A stretch of 64,000 bases of DNA, taken from NCBI GenBank assembly GCA_020636225.1, contig JACJYI010000006.1, forward strand, positions 206,501 to 270,500. The letters run 5' to 3'. The first letter of the stretch is position 1. Every line of letters begins with the position of its first letter. Position numbers and translations under genes: made by a program. Of the stretch, positions 16,500-25,349 are shown in pieces. Under the pieces are notes generated by a model. The model saw only the letters and a program-made list of their open reading frames with translations. It did not search any database and was not told the origin of the DNA. The DNA is from Lewinellaceae bacterium. Lineage in GTDB: Bacteria > Bacteroidota > Bacteroidia > Chitinophagales > Saprospiraceae.

Positions 16500-17405
16500 A
16501 TGGAAATGGCATTTTCAGGTACAACCGTCTTTGTGTTGCTGGCCGTACTTGTGGCGATCGTCATCGGCTTGATCCTGTATTTCCGAAAACGATTGAACGG
16601 ATACGATATCCAGCATCTTCGGGATCAGCATGCCCAGCGTGAGCGTACAGACCTGTTAGCTACCCGGACCAAGTATCCCGAAGTGGATGCCTTCCGGTTG
16701 AGCAATACCTTTCTGAAATTCAGCCTGTTGACCTCCCTGCTGATCGTGCTCCTGGCGTTCAACTGGACGACCTTTGAAGAACAGGTCTACATTCCGGAAG
16801 GTGCCCTGGATATGGCTGAGGATATTGAGATCGAACCCCCTCGGACAGCTGAACCCCCTCCGCCTCCTCCACCACCACCACCACCGGTGATCGAAGAGGT
16901 GCCCGAGGAGTTGATCGAGGAAGAGGACCAGCCTGAGTTTGTCGATCAGAGTCTGGATAAGGAGACGGAGGTCAAGGCGCCACCTCCTTCGGCGCCACCA
17001 CCCCCACCCCCCCCACCACCACCACCGCCCAAGGAAGAAGAGATTTTCGTGATCGCAGAGGACATGCCCCGATTCCCGGGCTGTGAGAATGAGAGCAGCA
17101 AGAAGGACAAGGAGGCATGCGCCCAGAAAAAGATGTTGGAATTCATCTATGCCAATATCAAGTATCCACCGATCGCCCGGGAGAACGGCATCGAAGGAAC
17201 TGCGGTCGTGACCTTTGTGGTCGAGAAGGATGGAACGGTCAAAGCCGCCAAGGTGGTCAGGGAGATCGGTGCCGGTTGCGGCGAAGAGGCTCTTCGCGTG
17301 GTAGAACTGATGAACCAGAAAGGCATCAAGTGGATCCCGGGCAAACAGCGCGGAAAGCCGGTTCGTGTTCAGTTCAACCTGCCTGTGAAGTTCAAGCTGC
17401 AGTAG
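16500..17405 (+). CDS. tonB: TonB family energy-transducing protein, copy 1
   Basis: A 301-aa TonB. Two hydrophobic segments lie near the N terminus (about 8-28 and 75-93), then a periplasmic linker with two polyproline tracts separated by acidic sequence. The C-terminal TonB domain starts near EDMPRFPGCE and includes IKYPPIARENGIEGTAVVTFVVEKDG and ends PVKFKLQ. Three cysteines in the domain (FPGCE, KEAC, AGCGEE) are shared with the second copy. TonB passes the proton motive force from ExbB/ExbD to outer-membrane receptors; exbB and exbD are not in the window. The ATG at 16500 was chosen over a GTG at 16491 because the latter overlaps the VanZ-like gene. A paralogue follows after 283 bp. Confidence 0.92.
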   Translation: MEMAFSGTTVFVLLAVLVAIVIGLILYFRKRLNGYDIQHLRDQHAQRERTDLLATRTKYPEVDAFRLSNTFLKFSLLTSLLIVLLAFNWTTFEEQVYIPEGALDMAEDIEIEPPRTAEPPPPPPPPPPPVIEEVPEELIEEEDQPEFVDQSLDKETEVKAPPPSAPPPPPPPPPPPPKEEEIFVIAEDMPRFPGCENESSKKDKEACAQKKMLEFIYANIKYPPIARENGIEGTAVVTFVVEKDGTVKAAKVVREIGAGCGEEALRVVELMNQKGIKWIPGKQRGKPVRVQFNLPVKFKLQ

Positions 17406-17432
17406 AACCTGCCTGATAATTCATGTTCCTGC

Positions 17433-17466
17433 AAGCGGGCGATCGACATCTGTCGATCGCCCGCTT
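17433..17466 (+). terminator. Long perfect hairpin after the first tonB, probable terminator
   Basis: A 16-bp perfect inverted repeat (17433-17448 and 17451-17466) with almost no loop starts 28 bp after the tonB stop. It is followed by a T-rich stretch (TTCTGTTATTAT) rather than a clean T run. It could be a terminator, an mRNA stabiliser or a site for cruciform extrusion. Confidence 0.6.
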
Positions 17467-17637
17467 CTGTTATTATCCCGGTGAAGACGGCCCTAGGTCG
17501 TTTGCAGATGGGCAGACCGCTTGATTCCATCACCCTGATTCCAGGTTGCCTTCGGTACTCATGAACGTTCAGCGGCTGCTTCCAATATCGATCATCCGAT
17601 CGTCCGATGGAAAGCACTTGAAGGATTGATCATGGTC

Positions 17638-17672
17638 ATTCAATAGCCATCCAAAGTCGGCTATCATTGAAT
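17638..17672. repeat. Imperfect inverted repeat upstream of the second tonB
   Basis: ATTCAATAGCC at 17638-17648 is repeated in inverted orientation at 17659-17672 with a three-base insertion. It ends 16 bp before the ATG of the second tonB. It may be an operator or leader hairpin. The remainder of the 283-bp gap contains no gene. Confidence 0.45.
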
Positions 17673-17688
17673 ACCAAACCAATAGATC

Positions 17689-18606
17689 ATGAACTTCTCA
17701 TTCGACGGTAACACTACTCTTGTGCTTCTGGGAGGAATTGTCCTGCTGACAGTGGGAATTATCCTCTATTTCAAGTATCGGTTCAGTCATTACGACTGGC
17801 ATCGGTTGAAAGCGAAACACGCCCTGGATCAAGGGCGGAAGTTGCTGGTCGGCCGGAGCAAGTTTCCCGAAGTGGATGTCTTCCGGTACAGTTCACAATT
17901 CATGCGCTTCGGTCTTCTGGCGTCGTTGTTTGTGATCCTGGCCGCCTTGAACTGGACAACCTATGAGGAGGAGACCGCGATCCCGGAGAATGCTCTGGTC
18001 ATGGATGAGGACATCACACTGGAGGTTCCCCGGTCGTCCGAGCCGCCACCCCCTCCACCACCCCCTCCGCCACCCGTGATCCAGGAAGTGCCGGAGGAAT
18101 TCATCGAAGACCTCGATCAACCCGAATTCGTGGATAACAGTATCGATCGAAATACTGAGGTCCATGCACCTGCACCTGTGCAGGGCCCCAAGACGGCACC
18201 GCCTCCACCTCCTCCGCCACCACCACCACCGAAGGAAGAGGAGATCTTTGTGATCGCAGAGGACATGCCCCGCTTTCCGGGATGCGAACACCTGGGGACG
18301 AAAGCCGAGAAAGAAGCCTGTGCCAGGGACAATCTTCTGAAGTTCATCTACGAGAATATCGAGTATCCCCCGATCGCCCGGGAGAATGGCGTGGAGGGGA
18401 CCGTCGTGATCTCGTTCGTTGTCGAAAAGGACGGGGTAGTGCGCGACACCAAGATCGTTCGCGAGATCGGTGGCGGTTGCGGCGAGGAAGCATTGCGTGT
18501 GGTCGAGTTGATGAATACCTCGGGGAAACGCTGGATCCCCGGCAAGCAAAGAGGCAAGCCGGTCAGGGTGATGTTCAATCTGCCGGTGAAGTTCAAGCTG
18601 AAGTAA
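17689..18606 (+). CDS. tonB: TonB family energy-transducing protein, copy 2
   Basis: A 305-aa paralogue of the preceding gene with the same architecture: two N-terminal hydrophobic segments, two polyproline tracts, and a C-terminal TonB domain beginning EDMPRFPGCE and ending PVKFKLK. The first 100 residues align closely (KYRFSHYDWHRLKAKHA against KRLNGYDIQHLRDQHA; SKFPEVDVFR against TKYPEVDAFR), so the pair arose by tandem duplication, followed by moderate divergence. Cys positions in the C-terminal domain are conserved. Presumably the two copies serve different receptor sets or conditions. It has an own leader region with an inverted repeat. The large TPR gene follows 73 bp downstream. Confidence 0.92.
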   Translation: MNFSFDGNTTLVLLGGIVLLTVGIILYFKYRFSHYDWHRLKAKHALDQGRKLLVGRSKFPEVDVFRYSSQFMRFGLLASLFVILAALNWTTYEEETAIPENALVMDEDITLEVPRSSEPPPPPPPPPPPVIQEVPEEFIEDLDQPEFVDNSIDRNTEVHAPAPVQGPKTAPPPPPPPPPPPKEEEIFVIAEDMPRFPGCEHLGTKAEKEACARDNLLKFIYENIEYPPIARENGVEGTVVISFVVEKDGVVRDTKIVREIGGGCGEEALRVVELMNTSGKRWIPGKQRGKPVRVMFNLPVKFKLK

Positions 18607-18679
18607 TGGCCACCTGAGCGATCGGAAATAACTTTTGCATGATTGTTGCGTTCTATCTTGTGGTTCATCCCCTGCAGAT

Positions 18680-20488
18680 ATGACGTTCAGACTGTCTTCG
18701 CTTCTTTTTGCATTCTTCCTTCTCTCTATCGGTCTCCAGGCCCAGGAATCCAAGCTGGCTGAACAGTACTTTCAGAATGGAGAATACCAGAAGGCCAGCC
18801 AGTTGTTCCAACGGCTCTACGATACTCAATCCAGCAGCGAGTACTACCTGGACCGGTATATCGATTGCCTGTTGAAGTTGAAGCAGTACAAGGAAGGCGA
18901 GCAGGTGTTGAAGCGCGAGTTGAAGAAGAATCCGGCAGCGGTCAAGTTGTATGTGAGTCTGGGAAAGCTGCTGGAGGAGCAGGATCGGTCTGAAGAGGCG
19001 GAAGACCAGTACCGGACAGCCATCCGGGAAATGCCGGCGGATCAATACCAGATCATCCTTCTTGGCAATGCCCTGGCCCGCGATCAGAAGATCGATCTGG
19101 CCATGGAAGTGTATGACAAGGGAGCCAAATTGCTCGGTCGTCCCTCGGTGTTTGCCGAATACCAGGGCAATCTCATGCTTCAGTCAGGCGATTTCCCTGA
19201 AATGATTGCCTACTACCTCCTCTACCTGCGGGAGAATCCCCGACAGCAGGGAAAGATCCAGATGAATATCCAACGGTATCTTCCCGAGGAATATACCGAC
19301 GAGTTGCAGGCCCAGTTGTACAGCCGGATCAATGAGGACCCGGACGATGTGGCCATGATCGAGCTGCTGACATGGACTTTCTTGCAGAAGAAGGATTATC
19401 GCAATGCTCTTCGGCAATCCAAGGCCCTGGACCTGAAATTGAATGAGAACGGCAACCGGATCTTCAATCTGGGTCAGATCGCTGCCAATGAGCGCGACTA
19501 TGGACCTGCGATCGAAGCCTTCCAGTATCTCATCGACCAGAAGGGACCTGGCACAGTGTATTATTATGATGCCAAGAAGCAGTTGCTGAATGCCAAGCGG
19601 AAAAAACTGGTCGAGTCGCCGTCCTATTCCCAGCAGGACCTGCTCGATCTGGAAGCCGAGTATGAGCAGTTCCTTGGAAAGGACAATCGCAATCGGCTGG
19701 TGGCACCCCTGATCATGGAGCAGGCTGAGTTGGAAGCGCTTTATCTTCAGGACCTGCCCAAGGCCATCACTCTGTTGGAGGAAGTAATCCATATGCCGGG
19801 GATCGAGCAGGACCTGCAATCCACGGCCAAGCTCCAGTTGGGCGATTACTACCTGATGCAGGGTGAGATCTGGGACGCGACCCTGTTGTATTCCCAGGTA
19901 GACAAGCTCTACAAGGATGACCCCCTGGGGCATGAGGCGCGTTTTCGCAACGCCCGGTTATCCTATTTCAATGGGGATTTCCAATGGGCACAAGCCCAGT
20001 TTGACGTGTTGAAGGCTTCGACCTCCAAGTTGATCGCCAATGATGCCCTGGACCTGTCCGTGTTCATCATGGACAATCTGGGACTGGATACCACCACGGC
20101 GGCCATGGCCATGTATGCGGATGCTGAATTGCTGGTTTTTCAGAACCAGCATTCCGCTGCATTGGCCATCCTGGACAGCCTGGCCAGTGCGTTTCCATTT
20201 CACTCACTGGAGGATGATGTCCTGTATCTGAAAAGCAGGATCTATACCAAGGACCGGGAGTGGAACCGGGCCGAGACCGTTCTCCAGCGGATCCTGGACG
20301 AGTATCCGGAAGAGATCCGGGCAGACAATGCCTTGTATGATCTGGGACAGCTGTATGAAGGTCCTCTCGGTGATCCGGCCAAGGCCATGGCTTGTTATGA
20401 GCGGATCTTTACCGATTATTCCAACAGTACCTTTGCCGTCGATGCCCGGAAGCGATTTCGATTTCTTCGGGGTGATCATGTCCAGTAA
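18680..20488 (+). CDS. Large periplasmic TPR protein
   Basis: A 602-aa exported protein. I start at the ATG at 18680, where a signal peptide begins (MTFRLSSLLFAFFLLSIGLQAQ). The whole mature part is built of tetratricopeptide-like repeats, for example EQYFQNGEYQKASQLFQRLYD at the N terminus, EEQDRSEEAEDQYRTAI in the middle and DNALYDLGQLYEGPLGDPAKAM near the C terminus. The C-terminal repeats resemble those of outer-membrane assembly proteins such as BamD/YbgF (tol-pal system), which would fit the tonB neighbourhood, but this is a suggestion only. No enzymatic motif is visible. The following DUF4286 gene starts 11 bp after the stop, so the two are cotranscribed. Confidence 0.85.
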   Translation: MTFRLSSLLFAFFLLSIGLQAQESKLAEQYFQNGEYQKASQLFQRLYDTQSSSEYYLDRYIDCLLKLKQYKEGEQVLKRELKKNPAAVKLYVSLGKLLEEQDRSEEAEDQYRTAIREMPADQYQIILLGNALARDQKIDLAMEVYDKGAKLLGRPSVFAEYQGNLMLQSGDFPEMIAYYLLYLRENPRQQGKIQMNIQRYLPEEYTDELQAQLYSRINEDPDDVAMIELLTWTFLQKKDYRNALRQSKALDLKLNENGNRIFNLGQIAANERDYGPAIEAFQYLIDQKGPGTVYYYDAKKQLLNAKRKKLVESPSYSQQDLLDLEAEYEQFLGKDNRNRLVAPLIMEQAELEALYLQDLPKAITLLEEVIHMPGIEQDLQSTAKLQLGDYYLMQGEIWDATLLYSQVDKLYKDDPLGHEARFRNARLSYFNGDFQWAQAQFDVLKASTSKLIANDALDLSVFIMDNLGLDTTTAAMAMYADAELLVFQNQHSAALAILDSLASAFPFHSLEDDVLYLKSRIYTKDREWNRAETVLQRILDEYPEEIRADNALYDLGQLYEGPLGDPAKAMACYERIFTDYSNSTFAVDARKRFRFLRGDHVQ

Positions 20489-20499
20489 ACAGAGATCAT

Positions 20500-20814
20500 A
20501 TGCTGATATATAACGTCACCATCCAGGTGGAGCAGTCTGTTGCTGCCGATTGGCTGGAGTGGATGCAACAGGTCCATATTCCGGAGGTCCTCCAATCGGG
20601 TTTGTTCACGTCACATCAATTGTGCAGGCTTCTGGATGACCATCCGGACGTAGTGACCTACGCAGTCCAATACCATTGCCCCGGGATGAAGGAGATCCAG
20701 AGATACCAGGAGGAGTTTGCCCCGGGCCTGCAGGCGGCCCATCGCCAACGGTATGAGGGTCGCTTCGTAGCCTTCCGGACGTTGTTGGAGAAAATCGATT
20801 CGCCGATATCCTAG
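20500..20814 (+). CDS. DUF4286 family protein
   Basis: A 104-aa cytoplasmic protein matching DUF4286: MLIYNVTIQVE at the N terminus, then WLEWMQQVHIPEVLQSGLF and a C-terminal YEGRFVAFRTLLE. The family has a small ferredoxin-like alpha/beta fold (dimeric alpha-beta barrel type) and is found mostly in Bacteroidota; its function is unknown. It lies 11 bp after the large TPR gene and 92 bp before the acyl-CoA dehydrogenase, which has its own promoter box. Length is complete for the family. Confidence 0.85.
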   Translation: MLIYNVTIQVEQSVAADWLEWMQQVHIPEVLQSGLFTSHQLCRLLDDHPDVVTYAVQYHCPGMKEIQRYQEEFAPGLQAAHRQRYEGRFVAFRTLLEKIDSPIS

Positions 20815-20874
20815 ATCTGGCAGACTTTGGATGCAACGGGTCAGTGAATTGACTCGGGGTTCAACCGGAAGGCC

Positions 20875-20882
20875 TATCTTTG
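20875..20882 (+). promoter_or_regulatory. Putative promoter of acyl-CoA dehydrogenase (TATCTTTG with upstream TTGAC)
   Basis: TATCTTTG lies 24 nt before the ATG at 20907. A TTGAC at 20849-20853 is placed roughly where a -33 element is expected. Confidence 0.5.
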
Positions 20883-20906
20883 TGTTCCTATTTCAAACCA
20901 TCCACC

Positions 20907-22070
20907 ATGATATTCAACCTGACCGAAGAGCAACTGGCCGTACAGGAAGCTGCCAGAGAGTTTGCCCAGAAAGAACTTCTTCCCGGCGTCATTGAGCGTG
21001 ATCGGGAGATGAAGTATCCCCGTGACCAGGTCCGGATGATGGCTGAACTGGGTTTCCTGGGAATGATGGTCGATCCAGCTTACGGTGGTGGAGGGATGGA
21101 CTCCCTGTCCTACGTCCTGGCGATGGAGGAGATTTCCAAGGTGGATGCCTCCTGTTCCGTGATCATGTCCGTGAACAACTCCCTGGTCTGCTGGGGATTG
21201 GAAACGTATGGCACTGAGGAACAGAAGCAACAGTATCTCACCAAACTGGCTCCGGGAGAATGGGTCGGGGCATTTTGCCTGTCAGAGCCTGAGGCGGGTA
21301 GCGATGCAACCAGCCAGCGCACGACAGCGGTGGACATGGGCGATCATTACGTCCTGAATGGTACCAAGAACTGGATCACCAATGGTGGTACGTCGCAGGT
21401 CCATCTGGTTATTGCCCAGACCCATCCGGAGAAGGGACATCGGGGCATCAATGCCTTTATCGTTGAAACCAGTTGGCCGGGTGTAACGATCGGGGCCAAG
21501 GAAGATAAACTGGGGATTCGGGCATCCGACACCCATACCATTATGTATACCGATGTCAAGGTGCCAAAGGCCAATCGCATCGGGGAGGATGGATTCGGTT
21601 TCAAATTCGCCATGAAGGTCCTTTCGGGTGGTCGGATCGGGATAGCGGCCCAGGCCCTGGGGATCGGTGCAGGCGCCTATGAACTTGCATTGGCCTATGC
21701 GCAGGAGCGGGAAGCCTTTGGCAAGCCGATCAGTCAGCACCAGGCCATCGCTTTCAAACTGGCGGACATGGCGACCGAGGTGGAAGCTGCCCGGTTGCTG
21801 GTCTATCGCTCGGCCTGGTTGAAGGACCAGGGTAAGGATTACGATATGGCCAGTTCGATGGCCAAGGTCTTTGCCTCTGAAATGGCGATGAAGACCGCCA
21901 CGGAAGCCGTCCAGGTCCATGGTGGCTATGGTTATGTGAAAGAATATCATGTCGAGCGTCTGATGCGTGATGCCAAGATCACCCAGATCTATGAAGGCAC
22001 GTCAGAGATCCAGCGCCTGGTCATTTCCAGAAGTATCCTCAGTGGGACGCCTTATGTGGGTGTGATCTAG
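20907..22070 (+). CDS. Acyl-CoA dehydrogenase, short-chain/butyryl type
   Basis: A 387-aa flavoprotein of standard length. It oxidises acyl-CoA to trans-2-enoyl-CoA and passes electrons to electron-transferring flavoprotein. Motifs: N-terminal FNLTEEQLAVQEAAREFAQ, the FAD/substrate loop CLSEPEAGSDATSQRTTA, KNWITNGGTSQVHLV, and the C-terminal QVHGGYGYVKEYHVERLMRDAKITQIYEGT in which the Glu of YEGT is the catalytic base position. The best subgroup guess is short-chain or butyryl-CoA dehydrogenase. I start at the ATG at 20907, downstream of the promoter box. Other beta-oxidation genes are not adjacent; the M50 protease follows after 27 bp and may be cotranscribed. Confidence 0.95.
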   Translation: MIFNLTEEQLAVQEAAREFAQKELLPGVIERDREMKYPRDQVRMMAELGFLGMMVDPAYGGGGMDSLSYVLAMEEISKVDASCSVIMSVNNSLVCWGLETYGTEEQKQQYLTKLAPGEWVGAFCLSEPEAGSDATSQRTTAVDMGDHYVLNGTKNWITNGGTSQVHLVIAQTHPEKGHRGINAFIVETSWPGVTIGAKEDKLGIRASDTHTIMYTDVKVPKANRIGEDGFGFKFAMKVLSGGRIGIAAQALGIGAGAYELALAYAQEREAFGKPISQHQAIAFKLADMATEVEAARLLVYRSAWLKDQGKDYDMASSMAKVFASEMAMKTATEAVQVHGGYGYVKEYHVERLMRDAKITQIYEGTSEIQRLVISRSILSGTPYVGVI

Positions 22071-22097
22071 ACCCGATGACCAGACCTGCACCACGGC

Positions 22098-23216
22098 ATG
22101 GTTGAACGGGGTTCTATTCGACTCTTTACCTTTCGGGACATCCCTGTGCGTCTTCATTGGACGTTCGGTTTACTGTTTCTTTGGGTTCTGTATACCGGGA
22201 TGCGGTTCGGGATGGATTGGCCCGCCATTGGGGTATTGGCTCTATTGGTCACCAGCCTGTTTGCCTGTGTGGTCTTTCACGAGTTCGGCCATGCCCTGAC
22301 CGCCCGGCATTTTGGCATCCATACCCGTGACATCATCCTGTCGCCGATAGGCGGAGTTGCCCGGCTCCATAAAATCCCGGAAAAGCCGGCTCAGGAGTTG
22401 CTGGTCGCCCTGGCCGGTCCGGCAGTCAATGTGATCATTGCCAGTATCCTGGCCGTCGTGGCCTGGTTGACATTGCCAACCTTTCTGGACATCCAGGGCG
22501 AAACGGAAACGGCCATTTTCTGGATCGGAAATTTTGTCCCCCTCCTGTTCTGGATGAACCTGTACCTGGTCGTCTTCAACATGATCCCCGCCTTCCCGAT
22601 GGATGGTGGACGCGTGTTGCGGGCATTGCTGGCCCTGAGGATCGGACGCCTGAAGGCAACCACCTATGCCGCAGCCATCGGACGTGGGCTGGCCATTCTT
22701 TTCCTGGTCCTGGCCGTCTGGCAACAGGAATTATTTCTCGGGCTCATCGGCTTGTTTGTCTACTTCATGGCCTCCCAGGAATTGAAGATGGTCAAGAGCG
22801 AGCATCTTTACCGACAGTTCACGGTGGGCCAGATGACCCGACGCCGCTTTACCGCCCTGCCGGAGCATACCACGATCCAGGAGGCGGTCCATGCCCTGCA
22901 GCATAGCCTGGAAACACATTTCCCGATCATGGATGAGCACCATCAGATCTCGTCCTATGTCCGGGCCAAAGATCTGCTGAAGGGCATCTCCAGCGGCCAT
23001 GGCGGCCTGTCTGTGACCTATGTGGCCAAACCGGTTCAGGGCATACTGCCCACGGAAACGGCATTGCCGGATGCATTTCATTACTTCCAGCGTGATCAGG
23101 ATGCTTTGCTCCTGGTATCCGACCCGGAAGGCAGGATCGTGGGCGTGCTGGATCGGGATCAGATCGATCATGTGCTGTACTGGTCGCAGAGACATGGGGG
23201 ATTTCCCACGATCTGA
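22098..23216 (+). CDS. Site-2-protease-type M50 metallopeptidase with CBS domains
   Basis: A 372-aa polytopic membrane protein. The zinc motif HEFGH is at residues 61-65 in the second membrane segment, and the third ligand lies in NMIPAFPMDGGRVLRALL (about 163-180), the NPxxPxDGG-type motif of the family. The C-terminal third (about 240-365) is a pair of CBS-type modules (TVGQMTRRRFTALPEHTTIQEAVHALQ; VLDRDQIDHVL). Such proteases cut transmembrane segments of regulators or membrane proteins; the CBS part may sense nucleotides. In Bacillus the homologous SpoIVFB processes a sigma factor; here the substrate is unknown, although an ECF sigma with a membrane regulator is encoded 13 kb upstream. 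Ends before a bidirectional terminator. Confidence 0.92.
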   Translation: MVERGSIRLFTFRDIPVRLHWTFGLLFLWVLYTGMRFGMDWPAIGVLALLVTSLFACVVFHEFGHALTARHFGIHTRDIILSPIGGVARLHKIPEKPAQELLVALAGPAVNVIIASILAVVAWLTLPTFLDIQGETETAIFWIGNFVPLLFWMNLYLVVFNMIPAFPMDGGRVLRALLALRIGRLKATTYAAAIGRGLAILFLVLAVWQQELFLGLIGLFVYFMASQELKMVKSEHLYRQFTVGQMTRRRFTALPEHTTIQEAVHALQHSLETHFPIMDEHHQISSYVRAKDLLKGISSGHGGLSVTYVAKPVQGILPTETALPDAFHYFQRDQDALLLVSDPEGRIVGVLDRDQIDHVLYWSQRHGGFPTI

Positions 23217-23251
23217 ACAGGGCTGAATCCTTGCCTTCCGAAACCCGAATA

Positions 23252-23287
23252 AAAAAAGGCTGACCAGGTTCCTGGTCAGCCTTTTTT
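23252..23287. terminator. Bidirectional rho-independent terminator
   Basis: A perfect inverted repeat of about 17 bp per arm (A-run plus GGCTGACCAGG and its complement plus T-run) with a two-base loop lies between the convergent M50 protease and the T9SS client gene. Confidence 0.93.
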
Positions 23288-23316
23288 CAGTTGTCTCCCG
23301 CAGGAGTAGGTCGATC

Positions 23317-25227
23317 TTATCGGTTGATCTGTACCGTCTGGATGCTCAGGCCCTGAGCGGAACGCAGATGGAGGAAGTAGGTGCCCGCAGGAAGATCGCG
23401 AACAACTGCTCCGATCTGGTGTGTACCGGGAGTCAGAGTGCCATTGAATACCGGAAGGGCTGCTTTCCCATCGCTGGTGTACAGCATCAGGTTGCAATCC
23501 AGGTTGTCGGTCAGGTCGAGGGTCACCTGGAATTCGTCAGCAACCGGATTCGGATAGATTCCGAATTTGGTCAGCGAAACAGGCTCATCCGTGCTTACTG
23601 TTTCCAGATCGGCATCAGCGGCATTGAGGACATACTCATCGCGAGGATATTCCAGCCAGAGGGAAACGGCAAGATTGGCAAAGTCTTCCACGGAATGCTC
23701 GATGGCATGGTTGATCCGGTTCACTGCCTGGCCATCTACTGGCAGGCGGTAGTCGCCTTCAAACGTATAGGTCACATCGAAGGGGTATTCTTCATCGACA
23801 GCCAGACCGCCGACGTCAACACCTTCCAGTCCATTGACCAACTTCTTGACGACATCCAGGAATTCGGTCTCACCATTGGACTTCTTGTTCTTGGTGGTTT
23901 CCGTTTCCTTGATGGCCATCATCAGTCGGGTGCCAAACAGGGTGGGTGACTTTGGCGTCAGTTTGCCCTTGATCGATACCGTCTGGTTATCTTCATCAAT
24001 CATATAGGTGGCCGTGATCTCTGCCAGGCCGGGGCGGCTGGCTGCATTGACGATATTGTTCTTGGTAATACCGTTGGTGTTCCCAAACCAGTAGTCGCCA
24101 TCTACCCGGGTATCCGGGATAGAATTGATACCATATACGTCACGACGCAGGACGGTTTCATCGGTGCAGTAGGGGTCACCAGTGCCGGGGAAGTTCTGCT
24201 GCCACTTCAGTACCACGGGATATTCCTCTTCGGTCAACCCGTTGAGGATATTGTGGAGGTTGGCATTACCCGGCTGGCAAGGCGCACATGTGGAGCTGGT
24301 AAAGGTCTCTGTCATGACATGACGGCCGACCGTATTGGAAGCAGAGTAGACCGAAGTAGCCAGATTGATATCATTATTGGCCGGATTGGCATCCTCACCG
24401 GCATTGACCATGGATACGGACATTTCGACTTCATGCAGCCCGGCTGTGGCATCCCAAGGTGTGGAGTGTGTTACCGTACCACTGCTGAACGGCTTGATGT
24501 TCAATCCGTTCACGGTAGCGGTGACCATTGCCCCGCCATCAATGGAGTAGTTCACCTCCATGGAAGTGATGTTCTCGTGACCAACATTGAAGACCTGAGC
24601 GGTCAGATTCAGATTGCCTTCCGGGTTGTAGCCACGGTTGGTGATATCCACGACGGAGGCGTCGCGAGGAGCGAATTCGCCGACCAGGATATCATCGATG
24701 GCCAGGATGTCCCCATCGAAGGAATTGTTGCGGAACGCCAGCCAGACGGACTGACCTTCATAGGCAGAGAGATCATAGCTCTGCGAAGCGCCGGCAGTAG
24801 TGGCATTGGCGGTGTTGTAGATCTTCGTCGAAAAGTCAGCTACGGTATTCCCCGTGGTGGAGATATACACTTCATAGCCATCCGGGTAAGCACTGCTGGT
24901 GCAGAAAGCAAACCAGGAGGCCAGGATCTTGTTGGCGGGATCGGAGGCCATGGGGATATCAATTTGTCCGGTCACCATCCAGTCGTCAGACGCAGCTGCC
25001 GGCGAATAGTAGGATGTGCTGATGGCTGCATCAGCGAACGTAGGAAGGACGATCCAGGCGTCAGCTCCCTGAAATACAGTGTAGAACGGGGCTTTGCCGT
25101 CCTGGTCATACAGGCTGTAGTCGGCAGGCATTCCGTTGGAGAAGTCCTCGTAATAGATCACACTGATCTGCGCCTGGAGCGTGATCATGGAAAATACGAG
25201 CAAAAAGAGGGGTAATAGTCTCTTCAT
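23317..25227 (-). CDS. T9SS-secreted protein with Omp28-type domain
   Basis: A 636-aa secreted protein. Signal peptide at the N terminus (MKRLLPLFLLVFSMITLQAQ); I start at 25227 for that reason. Residues about 22-180 resemble the cleaved-adhesin/lectin-like beta domain (VIYYEDFSNGMP, DGYEVYISTTGN, IDDILVGEF). Residues about 290-500 match the Omp28-related family with a thioredoxin-like CxxC (ETFTSSTCAPCQPGN) and VVLKWQQNFPGTGDPYC. The last 80 residues are a type A T9SS sorting domain (FGIYPNPVADEFQ ... LPAGTYFLHL ... QTVQINR). It would cross the outer membrane through SprA, encoded in this window, and be attached or released. A TATTTTTG box lies upstream. Confidence 0.9.
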   Translation of the reverse strand: MKRLLPLFLLVFSMITLQAQISVIYYEDFSNGMPADYSLYDQDGKAPFYTVFQGADAWIVLPTFADAAISTSYYSPAAASDDWMVTGQIDIPMASDPANKILASWFAFCTSSAYPDGYEVYISTTGNTVADFSTKIYNTANATTAGASQSYDLSAYEGQSVWLAFRNNSFDGDILAIDDILVGEFAPRDASVVDITNRGYNPEGNLNLTAQVFNVGHENITSMEVNYSIDGGAMVTATVNGLNIKPFSSGTVTHSTPWDATAGLHEVEMSVSMVNAGEDANPANNDINLATSVYSASNTVGRHVMTETFTSSTCAPCQPGNANLHNILNGLTEEEYPVVLKWQQNFPGTGDPYCTDETVLRRDVYGINSIPDTRVDGDYWFGNTNGITKNNIVNAASRPGLAEITATYMIDEDNQTVSIKGKLTPKSPTLFGTRLMMAIKETETTKNKKSNGETEFLDVVKKLVNGLEGVDVGGLAVDEEYPFDVTYTFEGDYRLPVDGQAVNRINHAIEHSVEDFANLAVSLWLEYPRDEYVLNAADADLETVSTDEPVSLTKFGIYPNPVADEFQVTLDLTDNLDCNLMLYTSDGKAALPVFNGTLTPGTHQIGAVVRDLPAGTYFLHLRSAQGLSIQTVQINR

Positions 25228-25257
25228 AATAGGTAGTCTAGATTGATGGATATCCAA

Positions 25258-25265
25258 CAAAAATA
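25258..25265 (-). promoter_or_regulatory. Putative -7 promoter box (TATTTTTG) of the Omp28-type gene
   Basis: Minus-strand TATTTTTG 30 nt upstream of the ATG at 25227. Confidence 0.5.
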
Positions 25266-25349
25266 ACCAATGGAATGAAAGAACCGGTTGTTTTCGTGGA
25301 TTCTCTTGAAATTATTGTCAAAATGTCGGAGATCAGACATTTGATGGAT

